Positions 38,611 to 52,592 of a DNA stretch of 64,000 bases are shown here, piece by piece. The notes under the pieces were generated by a model, which saw only the letters and a list, made by a program, of their open reading frames with translations, was not told the DNA's origin and did not search any database. The stretch spans positions 64,501-128,500 of the forward strand of contig NZ_AHMO02000004.1 of NCBI RefSeq assembly GCF_000243715.2. Direction: 5' to 3'. Each line of letters starts with the position of its first letter. Position 1 is the first letter of the stretch. Source of the stretch: Leptospira broomii serovar Hurstbridge str. 5399. GTDB lineage: Bacteria; Spirochaetota; Leptospiria; Leptospirales; Leptospiraceae. The position numbers and the translations under genes are program-made.

Positions 38611-40281
38611 TTATTCCAAGGGTAGTATTTGGCCGTCCACTTTGTCCACTTGCTTTAAGCCTAAATATTTGGCGAGCGTGGGTGCAAGATCGACGATCTT
38701 CGTCGGCTTCGATACTTTCTTTGCCTTCCAAGGTCCTAAGAATATTAAGGGAACTTTACGATCGTAGTCGTGTGGACTTCCATGATGAACTAGATATTCG
38801 AATTTATCCGTATCTCCAACGGTCGTATATTCTTTGAATGCGACCAAGATATCTCCGGATCGATCCGGAACGTAACTTAGTCTCAAACGCTCTTTAATCG
38901 TGTACTGATCCGGATCATTTTTAGAAGGTGGATCCATTTTTTGGATTTCATCGGAGGATATAGCGGTCAAAACTCCTTGCATCGTCTTTAATACTTCAAG
39001 TGAAGCAGTTATCACTTTTTCCTTGGTAACTCCGGCCTTATCCAGATTGTATTTAGGTCTGATATAGATTTGGGAAGGATCTCGGATCTTCCAGAATAGT
39101 TCCGCTTCTCCGGTGCCTAAGCGAGCCGCAACTTCTCGTACGAATTTGCGTCTCCAAACATCCGGATCGATTCGATTCGCATCCTTTCCTACTTCCAAAA
39201 GACGCTCCGATAAATCGGGAGCTCCATGGTCTGCAGTGAGAACAATCCAAGCATCCGGGTGAGACATTCGTATTTTATCGATGAAAGTTCCGATAATTTC
39301 GTCCAGATGCAAAAGTTGGTCTCTCATTTCCGGTCCTTGGTTTCCGAATCCATGTCCGATATAATCGGTGGCCGATAATCCGATCGCAATCAGGTCCGTC
39401 GTTTCTCCCTGACCTAATTTCTCCTCTTCGATTAAGCGAATTGCCCCTTCGATAACTGCGTCGTCGAAAAACGGAGAGGCCCGATATCTTAGATAGGTCG
39501 ATTTGTCGAGTGGACTTCCCGCTTTATAAATGGCTTTATTCGCTCCGGTATTAAGAGAATACGTTCCTACCTGATATTTCCCGGAATTAAAATTTCTATG
39601 AGCGGGTAGTTTCCAAGTGATATCCTCGGAGAATCGATTCAAAACCTTTTTATTATACGATTCTAACCACTCAGGTAACTCCTTTCCGTAAAACGTGGAG
39701 GTCGTAAAGGTAAACGATTCTTCGTCAAACCAAAACGCTCCGGAAGGTTTTGTCCCGCCCATCAGGACCGCAGCTCTATCTTTTCCGGCGAAGGTATAAA
39801 CTCTGGAATTCGGAATTTGAGATAAAAACCAATCGCCTAAGGTAGTCCCTGAGAAGTACTTCGGGCTCGCTCCGGTTCCTTTCTTCTTCGAGTTCAAAAT
39901 GTCGGTATCCTTATCGGTCACACAATAAATTTCTTCGCCATTCTCAGGATCAGTCCAACTGTTCTGAGTAATCTTCGTATGAGTGGGGAAGCGACCGGAA
40001 AGAATAACGGAATGACCCGGTCCAGTTTCGGTAAAACCGTGAGCATGATAGGAATTCGTAAAATAAACGCCTTCTTGCTGGAGAGTTTTGAAGCCTCTAG
40101 TAAATTCTCCACCCCAAGTTTTTAGAGACTTTGGATCGATCAAACTGGAGGCAAGTTGGTCAACGGAAATAACGACCACTAATTTGGGTCGAATCGGCGC
40201 AACGGACGAAGGAGCCGTAAAGACTGAACTATAGGCTATCGTAACCGCAAAAATTACAAAAAAAGTTTTAAATCGGCGCAT
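38611..40281 (-). CDS. Secreted alkaline phosphatase superfamily enzyme, PafA/NPP-like
   Basis: The 556-residue product has a signal peptide (FFVIFAVTIAYSSVFTAPS) and the alkaline-phosphatase-superfamily core: metal-binding ISVDQL (Asp41), nucleophile Thr86 in GFTETGPGHS, ATDYIGHGFG, and LTADHGAPD. Zinc phosphatases or phosphodiesterases of this group release phosphate in the periplasm. The order of motifs fits the PafA / nucleotide pyrophosphatase branch rather than classical PhoA. It lies 140 bp downstream of ispG on the same strand. Confidence 0.86.
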   Translation of the reverse strand: MRRFKTFFVIFAVTIAYSSVFTAPSSVAPIRPKLVVVISVDQLASSLIDPKSLKTWGGEFTRGFKTLQQEGVYFTNSYHAHGFTETGPGHSVILSGRFPTHTKITQNSWTDPENGEEIYCVTDKDTDILNSKKKGTGASPKYFSGTTLGDWFLSQIPNSRVYTFAGKDRAAVLMGGTKPSGAFWFDEESFTFTTSTFYGKELPEWLESYNKKVLNRFSEDITWKLPAHRNFNSGKYQVGTYSLNTGANKAIYKAGSPLDKSTYLRYRASPFFDDAVIEGAIRLIEEEKLGQGETTDLIAIGLSATDYIGHGFGNQGPEMRDQLLHLDEIIGTFIDKIRMSHPDAWIVLTADHGAPDLSERLLEVGKDANRIDPDVWRRKFVREVAARLGTGEAELFWKIRDPSQIYIRPKYNLDKAGVTKEKVITASLEVLKTMQGVLTAISSDEIQKMDPPSKNDPDQYTIKERLRLSYVPDRSGDILVAFKEYTTVGDTDKFEYLVHHGSPHDYDRKVPLIFLGPWKAKKVSKPTKIVDLAPTLAKYLGLKQVDKVDGQILPLE

Positions 40282-40421
40282 GTTGATCAGATTGTCTAGG
40301 GATCTTCGCGTTCGAAAAGAACTTTTCGAGGAAAGAAGATTTAAGATCGAAACCGATTTGATTACAAATTCAAGTCAAAGGGAATCGGGAATTCATTTAA
40401 TATTCCCTGAAATGATGAAAA

Positions 40422-42419
40422 TCAAACCGCTTCCACGGATTCTCGTTCGATCCACATTCCGGATTCCTTAATGAGTTGAACGAGCTTTTCGTCTGCTTCT
40501 TCCGAAGGAACATTTTTTAGGACGATTTCTTTTCCTTTGTACAAATGTACTTTTCCCGGTCCGGCGCCGACATATCCGAAGTCGGCATCCGCCATTTCTC
40601 CGGGACCGTTCACTATGCAACCCATCACCGCGATTTTGACGCCTTTGAGATGCCCGGTTCTTGCCTTGATTCTTGCGGTGGTCGTTTGTAGATCGAATAG
40701 AGTACGACCGCAGGAAGGGCAAGAAATATATTCCGTTTTTGTAAGCCTTAGCCTTGTTGCCTGGAGTAGATCGAATCCGAGTTGCAGGACCGATTCCGGA
40801 TCAGAGTCGGTGATCCGAATCCTCAACAAATCTCCAATTCCGTCTACTAGTAAGCCGCCTATACCTACGGAGGATTCGAATAATGCGGCCTCTTGCGTTT
40901 CGAATTCTCCGGCGAGAACGATCGGGTAATCTGAATCGCTCAGGATTCTCGCGAGTTTCCGATAATCGTGAAGGATATGAGGAGATCGAATAGAGAATGC
41001 GATGGATTCTATTCCGTTTTCCTTAAATACTTCCGGTAGTCCGTTCAAACTTTCGATCTGATAGGATTGAACCGAGAGTTCGGTTAGGCCTCGACCCTCC
41101 CTTAGTTTCAGGAAATCCATCAGTGCATCGATATTCTGAAAATGATAGAACGGATCGATCGTGATTTTAGGAAACGGTTTTAAATCTTCCAGATCATTTG
41201 CGAATAATAATTCGTGTTGTTCCAAAATGACTCCTATCGGAGTAGGGGATGATTTGGAAATTTCGAGAAGTTCTTCCCTTTGATGAGAATCGGCAGGAAA
41301 CGGGACAGAAATTAATTCCACCTCCAAGGACCGATTTTTTGCGAAATTTTTTAGGGAAGAAAGTATATTCGAAAATTCTCCTGAAGAGGAAAAATTTAAA
41401 ACTGATTCGATACGAACCGGATGGTTCTCTCCGATTTCGGCACTCGAAACTTGAATCGGTTTACTATAGAATCTTTGATATGCATACGGATTTCTAAATT
41501 CCGAATAGGAATTGCCGTTTGCATCTGGAAATACTTTCGTATTGTACGTCTCCGCCAGATATCTCGCAACGGGAATCTCATGGATTGGATCCTCGGTAAG
41601 GGAAACTCGAATCGTATCTCCGAGTCCGTCTTCAAGGAGAGACCCGATCCCGATGGCCGATTTTATTCGTCCGTCTTTTCCGTCTCCCGCTTCGGTCACT
41701 CCTAGGTGGAGCGGATAATCCATCTGCAATTCCAGAAATCGACTACAGAGAAGTCGGTAGGCTTGGATCATCACCTGAGGATTCGAAGCCTTCATGCTTA
41801 CGATTATATCCTTATAGCCGACCGTTTCGGCGATTCGGATAAATTCGATCGCAGATTCCACCATTCCCATCGGCGTATCTCCGTAACGATTCATGATCCT
41901 ATCAGAAAGAGAGCCGTGATTGGTTCCGATTCGCATCGAAACCCCCAACTCCTTACAACGGCAAACCAAGGGAGAAAAGACTTCGGCAATTCGTTCCAGC
42001 TCTTCATGATATTCTAGATCGGAGTAATCACGAACGGCGAATTTTTTTTTGTCCGCAAAATTACCCGGGTTGATTCGAACCTTCTCGACCCATTCGACCG
42101 ACTTCATCGCGACACTCGGGGTAAAATGAATGTCCGCGACCAAGGGAATTCTACTTCCTAGTCGTTTTAATTCTTTTCTAATATTCGGTAAATTATCCGC
42201 ATCCGGCTGAGACGGAACCGTCAACCTCACGATTTCGCATCCTGCTTCCTCCAATTCCAATATCTGGCGGACGGAGTTCTCCGTGTCCCTCGTGTCAGCC
42301 GTAATCATGGATTGGATTCGTATAGGATTATTGCCTCCGACTCCTATGTCTCCGACTTTCACTTCCCTGGTACGACGACGTTTATAAGAAAAGGGGGAAT
42401 GATTGTATCGGAAATTCAT
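40422..42419 (-). CDS. ispG: 4-hydroxy-3-methylbut-2-en-1-yl diphosphate synthase, long form
   Basis: IspG is the Fe-S enzyme that makes HMBPP in the MEP isoprenoid pathway. This 665-residue form is much longer than the roughly 370 residues of E. coli IspG. The N-terminal TIM barrel ([36 protein letters not shown]) is complete to about residue 300, an inserted barrel-like domain spans roughly 320-550, and the C-terminal cluster domain has [11 protein letters not shown] and GCIVNGPGE, which supply the three Cys and Glu ligands. The three-domain form is known from plants, chlamydiae and some other bacteria. Confidence 0.96.
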   Translation of the reverse strand: MNFRYNHSPFSYKRRRTREVKVGDIGVGGNNPIRIQSMITADTRDTENSVRQILELEEAGCEIVRLTVPSQPDADNLPNIRKELKRLGSRIPLVADIHFTPSVAMKSVEWVEKVRINPGNFADKKKFAVRDYSDLEYHEELERIAEVFSPLVCRCKELGVSMRIGTNHGSLSDRIMNRYGDTPMGMVESAIEFIRIAETVGYKDIIVSMKASNPQVMIQAYRLLCSRFLELQMDYPLHLGVTEAGDGKDGRIKSAIGIGSLLEDGLGDTIRVSLTEDPIHEIPVARYLAETYNTKVFPDANGNSYSEFRNPYAYQRFYSKPIQVSSAEIGENHPVRIESVLNFSSSGEFSNILSSLKNFAKNRSLEVELISVPFPADSHQREELLEISKSSPTPIGVILEQHELLFANDLEDLKPFPKITIDPFYHFQNIDALMDFLKLREGRGLTELSVQSYQIESLNGLPEVFKENGIESIAFSIRSPHILHDYRKLARILSDSDYPIVLAGEFETQEAALFESSVGIGGLLVDGIGDLLRIRITDSDPESVLQLGFDLLQATRLRLTKTEYISCPSCGRTLFDLQTTTARIKARTGHLKGVKIAVMGCIVNGPGEMADADFGYVGAGPGKVHLYKGKEIVLKNVPSEEADEKLVQLIKESGMWIERESVEAV

Positions 42420-42580
42420 CTGGGGCGGTCTCTAATAACAAATTGGACGTTTGCAGGTCGCTTGTCATGTAGGATTTTAGGGAAAAAATTCTCTTTCGAT
42501 AATTTGAGATCGGGGGGGAGCCGGGCCGATATTGTTTATAGCGGTTCTGTTCAAATTCTCCGACCCCGCTTTTATTAAAA

Positions 42581-42898
42581 ATGGATTCTCTAAATAGAAA
42601 GGAAAGCGAAGAGGACAAGGTTTACCGAATCCGGTTAACTGTTGCCATTTATAGGAATAATATTCTCTCGTATAAGAACGATATCGTCGTTCCTTCCATT
42701 TATAAAAGAAGAAACGAGGCTCGTTCTCATATTCGAAAAGAAGTAGGAGAAAGATTGGTTCATTCCTCCTTTTTTCGTTCCCCACGTCCGGATTACGATC
42801 TGGTCCGATATTCCGACGAGGCGACTTGTAACACGTTCCTAAGATATCGTATCGTAAGCGGGTCCTTGAACGAGGAAGAAATTTCCAAAACCGTTTGA
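42581..42898 (+). CDS. Hypothetical 105-residue protein
   Basis: No family recognised. The product is polar and basic, with an internal segment of beta character (YRIRLTVAIY). Codon usage resembles adjacent genes better than the overlapping 145-residue minus-strand frame does. No Shine-Dalgarno is seen at the ATG, and the gene is divergent from ispG with a 161-bp intergenic region. It could be real but small and unproven. Confidence 0.5.
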   Translation: MDSLNRKESEEDKVYRIRLTVAIYRNNILSYKNDIVVPSIYKRRNEARSHIRKEVGERLVHSSFFRSPRPDYDLVRYSDEATCNTFLRYRIVSGSLNEEEISKTV

Positions 42899-42975
42899 TA
42901 AAAGACTCGCTCAAAGTATCCTAATTGTCTTGAAGTTTGGCCCGGAACGGGAAAAACTTGACCGCAAATCCTATT

Positions 42976-44259
42976 ATGGAAACTCGAAAAGTCATTGAGA
43001 GGAATGCTGAGGGGGAATATGCTCTTACTGCCTACGGCGAATTCCTTAGTTACTTCCATACTCATATTCAGCTATTTGGAACACTCGTTTCTCAAAAGAA
43101 AATCTCTCCAAAAGAGCAGGAAGCCTTAAAAAATAAAATCCGCTCCTATATAGTAAACAACGTCCAAAAGACGGATCATTTTTTCGATCAGCTTCCTCAA
43201 TTCGCGCAATTTTTGGAAATCAGTACCCAAGATCTTTCCGCGTATATGAACCGGAATTTTTTAGGGGCATTAAACAAGGTCAAGACGAAGTTGATCGAAC
43301 AGGAAATCGCGGCGGATCAATCTCCCAAGAAAAAAAGATACGGGCGAATCACCGACGAGATCATTGAAGGTCTAGGGTTTCTACTTCCAAAAGGATTTCG
43401 GTTCGAACAGCAAGAGGAAGTTCTCTATTTAATCGACGGAACGACCGGAAAGAAAGTCGAGTCGGTAGCTTCTGCTGAAGCGATTCGCGACGGAGCCAAA
43501 GCTGCGGCAACCGTGACCAAGGCAGCTCCGGTTCCGGTTCGAAAGGGTCCCGAAACTCCTATCTTGCAGGAAATTCTTTCCAAGTACGGAGACCTTTTTG
43601 TAGGAACTCCTATCGTCCTGAAGAAAGAAGAGTTGGAAGAAGATGATATTCCGATCCAAGTCAACGCAAATGAAATTCTTTCCGAGGTGGAGGATTTAAA
43701 ATTCGAAGGTGGGTTCGCGTTCGACGACGATCCACCTGCTACACCGCCCGAGCAGCCCGTCATCATCGCATTTTCTAGATATATGGAACAGGTCGGTAAG
43801 GTCCGGACGTTTCAAAAAGCGGGGCAATTAGAGGAATACAAACGTTGGGTCAGCACTCTACCGTCGGAAGAAAACGCTTTGGTTCAATTGCAATCCTCTC
43901 TTCTAAAAGAATCAAAAGGCGAGGTCGTGGACTGGGACGGCATTCTTTCCCAATTAGCCGGTCGCACCGGATTATCGGATCATCGCTTGAGGAAGGTTCT
44001 GGAATTGGGACGGGATTTTTTTAGGATTCGAAACCAACTGGAATCTTCTTGGAATCGGGCCAAGACGGCGAGTCCTGCAGTTTCAGATCTTGTCAAAAAA
44101 GCTTGGCCGCATATTCTAAGGGTAATGGACGAGTACCCGGAGATGGGTCAATTAAAGGTCAAGATGGATCAGCTTCTCTCCCGAATTCCGGACGTGAGCC
44201 AGAGAAAGATACTATCCGATCTTTTCTTTTCTCCCGTTCTATCGATTCGGAAAAATTAG
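42976..44259 (+). CDS. Hypothetical 427-residue protein
   Basis: No family recognised. The ATG at 42976 (METRKVIERNAEG) is used; the longer frame needs a TTG at 42937. The N-terminal half is helical and charged (SPKEQEALKNKIRSYIVNN), a central region near 160-230 is Val/Pro/Glu-rich, then comes an acidic stretch with FAFDDDPPATPPEQP, and the last 150 residues are again helical with coiled-coil potential (LRKVLELGRDFFRIRNQLE). No signal peptide is seen, so it is probably cytoplasmic. Confidence 0.72.
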   Translation: METRKVIERNAEGEYALTAYGEFLSYFHTHIQLFGTLVSQKKISPKEQEALKNKIRSYIVNNVQKTDHFFDQLPQFAQFLEISTQDLSAYMNRNFLGALNKVKTKLIEQEIAADQSPKKKRYGRITDEIIEGLGFLLPKGFRFEQQEEVLYLIDGTTGKKVESVASAEAIRDGAKAAATVTKAAPVPVRKGPETPILQEILSKYGDLFVGTPIVLKKEELEEDDIPIQVNANEILSEVEDLKFEGGFAFDDDPPATPPEQPVIIAFSRYMEQVGKVRTFQKAGQLEEYKRWVSTLPSEENALVQLQSSLLKESKGEVVDWDGILSQLAGRTGLSDHRLRKVLELGRDFFRIRNQLESSWNRAKTASPAVSDLVKKAWPHILRVMDEYPEMGQLKVKMDQLLSRIPDVSQRKILSDLFFSPVLSIRKN

Positions 44260-44817
44260 AAAATTCGAATGTAGATCGATTTACTAGGCTTTTCTTTCGC
44301 GGAATGTCTCCGCTATCTTTCAGAGTAGGAAGCTAGATTCGATAGTCCGGCCCATCATTTTGTCCATTAATAACGGCTGCTGCTTTAGCTTTCCGCCCGA
44401 AGGCAAAGGCAGGTCGATCCTAAGTATCGCCAAATCTAAAATTGCAGGACCGACGAAAGTGATTCCTTAATACCGTCATCACACTCTGTTCTAAACCAAA
44501 GCTTCATAGCCTTCGAAAGTAAGTGCGAAAGTAGAACTGCGAAATTTCGCAAATCGTTGGCCGAGAAAATTCGAGAGTCAGGTTACTCTGAGTGAATTTC
44601 TGAAAACGGTTTGCGGAAGACTAACTGCTTGTTTTCCGCGGAGGAATCCGCCAAAAAGATCGTTTTCAATATAAGCAACTGCCAATTTACTGGTCTTAGA
44701 ATCGAAAATTTGCCGGAAAATTCAGCCTTCGAGCGCAAAAAGTAGGGGTTCCCCTTACCACATATGAAGTCCGCGCAATGCCTCGAATTCATATCTACCC
44801 GAAAGGACGCCTCGCGA
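44260..44817 (+). promoter_or_regulatory. Intergenic region upstream of gltB with perfect palindrome
   Basis: No gene is supported in this 558-bp stretch. The 14-bp palindrome TGCGAAATTTCGCA lies at 44538-44551, and CCGCGGAGGAATCCGCC near 44636 forms a small hairpin. The palindrome has the size of a dimeric regulator site and may act on gltB about 270 bp downstream, or be chance. Confidence 0.35.
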
Positions 44818-49305
<4,488 letters not shown>

Positions 49306-49332
49306 TTCAGTCAATTAGCGTAAGAGTAGAAG

Positions 49333-49369
49333 AGACGGCCGCTATGCGGCCGTCTTATTTTCTTTTTTC
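49333..49369 (+). terminator. Rho-independent terminator of gltB
   Basis: AGACGGCCGC and GCGGCCGTCT (49333-49342 and 49346-49355) pair over 10 bp around TAT, followed by TATTTTCTTTTTTC. It lies 28 bp after the gltB stop. Confidence 0.92.
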
Positions 49370-49594
49370 GACTTGAATCGGATTTCTTAAAAGTTGAAGT
49401 TTCCCAATATTTCAGCATTTGGGGGCGAACTCGGTGTCAACTTAACCGGTCCCCGAACCCGATGGGACAGGCTTATCCGGTTGTGAGGAATGTTTTAAAG
49501 AATTTCAAGGAAATCCAAACTGGATGAAGCGGAACGTTCGTTTGCGCGAATTCCGACAAACGCGATTCGTAAGCGGAAGTATCACTGTATGGCG

Positions 49595-49724
49595 GGCCCC
49601 ACCCTACTGGGTGGGGGCCGGTGCGGTGGTACCCGGCCCTGCAGGCGGCAGTTGCGCATTTATCACGGGTTTGAAAAAATTTCAAGTATTTTTTGTGCGC
49701 GAAATTTTGTGGGAGCTCCAACAT
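49595..49724 (-). repeat. Dispersed palindrome-hairpin element, copy D (inverted)
   Basis: This copy is reversed relative to the other three: the hairpin (49597-49604 with 49609-49616, loop TACT) comes first on the plus strand, then GGCCGGTGCGGTGGTACCCGG, a longer middle, and TGTGGGAGCTCCAACA (49708-49723). The stem has an A-T pair where copies A and B have G-C, so pairing is kept by a double change. The rest of the 499-bp gap between gltB and the next gene holds only the gltB terminator and AT-rich sequence. Confidence 0.82.
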
Positions 49725-49804
49725 GCCTTAACGATTCGCTAAGTTGAGTATTCGGGTTGCTAATTATGGAATTACAATTAGTGAATATTATAATACTTAT
49801 ATAT

Positions 49805-50920
49805 TTAAGATAGAAGTTCTTCGATCGCTTGATCGATATCTATCGCTCCGTTTTTTTGTAAACGGGGCTCGATTTCGGGTCGCTTATTACCTGCCTTTAA
49901 GGAGGCTTCTTCCCAGTTGAAATTGTATAGATCTTCGTGACTGATAAACGAAGAGTAAAAATTCCTGTTCAGAGCTTCGACCAAAAACGGATATTCCGGA
50001 AAATCACCTCGATCGGTGTACAAAACGCGGGTATTTGCCAATAGAGTTTCGCTTAAGATTCCGTATCCCGGTTTCGTTAATACGAAATCGCAGGCCTTAA
50101 TTAAATCGGGATAGTGGCAAGGAGGAACTGAAACTACTCCTAGAGAATTGGGGGCAGGTCCCTTCAGTTCGGTGCCGCTGATCACGATCCGTTTTCTTGC
50201 AGGGTTCCAATCTTGCCACGAAAACCTATCGGGATCGATTCCGTAAGCTCCAAAGGAGAACAGATAATATTCGACATCCTTCTCAAAGCCGAATTGTCGC
50301 CGCGCTTCTTCCTTGGATAGCTTCGGTTTTCGACCTAGTAATCCGATCTCTCTCTTGTTTTTCAAAGATGTTGTCGGGCAGGAAAAAGGAAGAATAAGCG
50401 CGAGCTCACAGAGCGCATATTCGTTCCGAATTTCTTCGGCAAACCGGGAAAAAATAGGTCGCTTATAGTGTGAATAAACGAAGTCCCAAGTAAAATTACC
50501 TAGGAAAATAGACGGGATTTTTGATTTAGAGGAAACTGCAAACGGAAGGGACGCGGCATCGGACCAAATGAGATCGTACGCGCCTTTTTGCGAGTGTGAA
50601 TATTCCGTTTCGAGCCACATTTCTTTTTGAGAACGAAATAGCTCGATCTCCTTTTCGGTCGCAGACAAATCCATTCCGAGAGAATCTCTTTGAACGATAC
50701 CAACATCCGTTTTCGCCTTTCGAAATTCGATTCTATCCGAAGATCGAAGCCAAGATTCGTTTTTATTTAAAGTAAGCGAAAAATCTTCCGCTCGTTCAGA
50801 AACGATCGTTGCAGACCAGTTGGCATGATTTGCGAGCAAAAAAGAAATCGCTTCAAGGGACCGGCTTATATGCCCGAAACCGTGACTACTCAAATAGACT
50901 AGTAAGCGGACTTTTGCCAT
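49805..50920 (-). CDS. GT-B glycosyltransferase-like protein
   Basis: The 371-residue product has the N-terminal LVYLSSHGFGHISRSLEAI, close to the start of MurG-like and L-arabinokinase-like GT-B domains, and a C-terminal donor-site pattern DFVLTKPGYGILSETLL. It may transfer a sugar to an envelope component, but no acceptor can be named. It starts 2 bp after the TrmH-family gene and ends a four-gene unit. No membrane segment is seen. Confidence 0.72.
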   Translation of the reverse strand: MAKVRLLVYLSSHGFGHISRSLEAISFLLANHANWSATIVSERAEDFSLTLNKNESWLRSSDRIEFRKAKTDVGIVQRDSLGMDLSATEKEIELFRSQKEMWLETEYSHSQKGAYDLIWSDAASLPFAVSSKSKIPSIFLGNFTWDFVYSHYKRPIFSRFAEEIRNEYALCELALILPFSCPTTSLKNKREIGLLGRKPKLSKEEARRQFGFEKDVEYYLFSFGAYGIDPDRFSWQDWNPARKRIVISGTELKGPAPNSLGVVSVPPCHYPDLIKACDFVLTKPGYGILSETLLANTRVLYTDRGDFPEYPFLVEALNRNFYSSFISHEDLYNFNWEEASLKAGNKRPEIEPRLQKNGAIDIDQAIEELLS

Positions 50921-50922
50921 TT

Positions 50923-51729
50923 TTATTTGTTTTGCCTTAATACTTCGTACATTAAAATTCCGGCGGACATGGCCAGATTTAAACTGTCGGCATGACCTTT
51001 CATCGGCAACGAGATGTAGAGATCGCTTTTTGATCTAGCAAATTCGCTTAATCCGTATTGTTCACTCCCGAATACTAAAGCTATCTTACCTTGTAAGTCG
51101 GAGTCCCAATAGATGGATTTCGCTTCCGGCGTAACGGCTACTATCTTATATCCCTCTTTCTTTAAAGCAGGGTATAAATCCTGGATTAAAGCTTGATAAA
51201 CGTTTAAAGTAAATAAGGTTCCGGTTGAAGAACGAATCACGTTCGGGTTCAGTAAATCCAGTTTGGGATCCGCAACTAAAACCGTGTTAAAGCCGGCGCC
51301 TTCCGCAGTCCTAAGGATCGTACCTAAATTTCCGGGTTTCTCCACGCCTTCGACGACTAAAATCGGCGAACCGTTAAAGGGAATTGTTTCTGGGAGCGAA
51401 AAGTCCGGTAAGAAGGCAGTTGCGATTAGGCCGTCCGGTCGATCTCGATACGAAATCTTTTCGAAAATTTGTTTAGGAACGATGATTGTCTTTGCTTGTA
51501 AGGATTCCACTAATGCATCTTCGTTTTCTCCTAAATAGCATTCGGGGCAGGTGAGTATATATTCGAATTTTAATTTGCCCGAGGTAAAGGCTCTGGAAAT
51601 TTCCCGATAGCCTTCGATAAAGAATGCGTCCGCTTTTTCCCTATTCTTTTTTTCCTTGAGTCCGGCTATATATTTCAATTTCTCGTTTGAGAAGCTGGTG
51701 ATCTCGAGATAGTACCGTTTTCCCGTCAA
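50923..51729 (-). CDS. TrmH/SpoU-family RNA methyltransferase
   Basis: The 268-residue product matches the SpoU-type 2'-O-ribose methyltransferases: an N-terminal substrate-binding domain (KADAFFIEGYREI), then the knotted SAM domain with VVEGVEKPGNLGTILRTAE, ALVFGSEQYGLSE and LPMKGHADSLNLAMSAGI. The likely start is the TTG at 51729, which overlaps the TGA of the preceding gene as TTGA and has GAGAGG 8 bases before it; a TTG at 51759 is also possible. No in-frame ATG exists before the core. Target rRNA or tRNA position is unknown. Confidence 0.85.
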   Translation of the reverse strand: MTGKRYYLEITSFSNEKLKYIAGLKEKKNREKADAFFIEGYREISRAFTSGKLKFEYILTCPECYLGENEDALVESLQAKTIIVPKQIFEKISYRDRPDGLIATAFLPDFSLPETIPFNGSPILVVEGVEKPGNLGTILRTAEGAGFNTVLVADPKLDLLNPNVIRSSTGTLFTLNVYQALIQDLYPALKKEGYKIVAVTPEAKSIYWDSDLQGKIALVFGSEQYGLSEFARSKSDLYISLPMKGHADSLNLAMSAGILMYEVLRQNK

Positions 51730-52592
51730 AGTTCCAACCTCTCGGAGTAGAAGATGCAATTGGAGCCGGCCGGATAAATCCTTCCCGTGGTTTCTTGTAT
51801 GGAAAGTTCTTCGGTAAGATAATTTCCTTTGCTTCGAATTCTTCCTTCCAATATTCTTCGTAAGGCAAGCGGACTGAATCCAGCCGAATGGCAGGTTAAA
51901 ACTACGAATTCCGGTTTTGAATCGCAGAGTTGCATGAGGAGGTCCATCATCTCCGGAAGATCTCGTTCGATTTTAAAAACTTCACCGCTGGCTCCTCTTC
52001 CGAACGTAGGCGGATCTAAAATAAATCCTGCATACTTTTTCTTTCTGCGGATTTCGCGTCCTAGAAATTTAAGTACGTCTTCCACCATCCATCGTACTTT
52101 CTTATTCGCCAATCCGGACGCTACCGCATTCTCCTTAGCCCATTCGACCATTCCTTTGGATGCATCGAGGTGGCAAGCATCCATTCCTCCCGCCAATACT
52201 GAAAGAGTAGAAAGCCCGGAATAGGCGAATAAATTTAAAACCTCTCCGTTACCGGAAAGTTGCGAAGAAAAATTTCGAATCCTATTCCAGTTTTGCCTTT
52301 GTTCCGCAAACAGTCCGAGATGACCGAACGGAGTGAATCGAATCTTTACGGACAAATCATCGATCTCCACGAAGAATTCATCCTCGGGCATGTCCGCCCA
52401 TTTCCAATTTCCGCCTCCCTTATCGCTTCTATAGTATTCTCCATCGGCATCTTTCCAGAGAGCGATCTTAGTCGGTGGCCAGGCGCTAACGGGGGATGGG
52501 CGAATGATTTTGTACGGCCCAATCTGTTCGAGTTTCTTAAAATTACCCGAATCTATAAGTTCGTAGGTGCCGCTGGATATTGCTCGTTTCAT
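51726..52592 (-). CDS. Class I SAM-dependent RNA methyltransferase, RlmI-like
   Basis: The 288-residue product contains the SAM-binding start VLNLFAYSGLSTLSVLAGG, the acidic LDASKGMVEWAKENA and catalytic FILDPPTFGRG. Motif order resembles the C-terminal domain of RlmI/RlmK-type rRNA cytosine C5 methyltransferases, here without a clear PUA domain. It overlaps the upstream methyltransferase by ATGA and the downstream gene by TTGA, so translation is probably coupled. Two family members in tandem suggest different target bases or a functional pair. Confidence 0.82.
   Translation of the reverse strand: MKRAISSGTYELIDSGNFKKLEQIGPYKIIRPSPVSAWPPTKIALWKDADGEYYRSDKGGGNWKWADMPEDEFFVEIDDLSVKIRFTPFGHLGLFAEQRQNWNRIRNFSSQLSGNGEVLNLFAYSGLSTLSVLAGGMDACHLDASKGMVEWAKENAVASGLANKKVRWMVEDVLKFLGREIRRKKKYAGFILDPPTFGRGASGEVFKIERDLPEMMDLLMQLCDSKPEFVVLTCHSAGFSPLALRRILEGRIRSKGNYLTEELSIQETTGRIYPAGSNCIFYSERLEL

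Noticed and set aside
40379..40410. GGGAAT/ATTCCC hairpin downstream of ispG
   Set aside because: The stem is only six pairs and no T-run follows on the minus strand, so I do not call it a terminator.
42477..42914. 145-residue minus-strand frame opposite the 105-residue gene
   Set aside because: Composition and codon use are less gene-like than the plus-strand frame; it overlaps a GC-poor leader region and has no family features.
44583..44792. 69-residue minus-strand frame before gltB
   Set aside because: It overlaps the gltB 5' region, has no ribosome site and no recognisable family.
49473..49742. Open frames on both strands at the element near 49.6 kb
   Set aside because: They lie over the inverted dispersed repeat and terminator region and read as low-complexity products; the repeat explains them.
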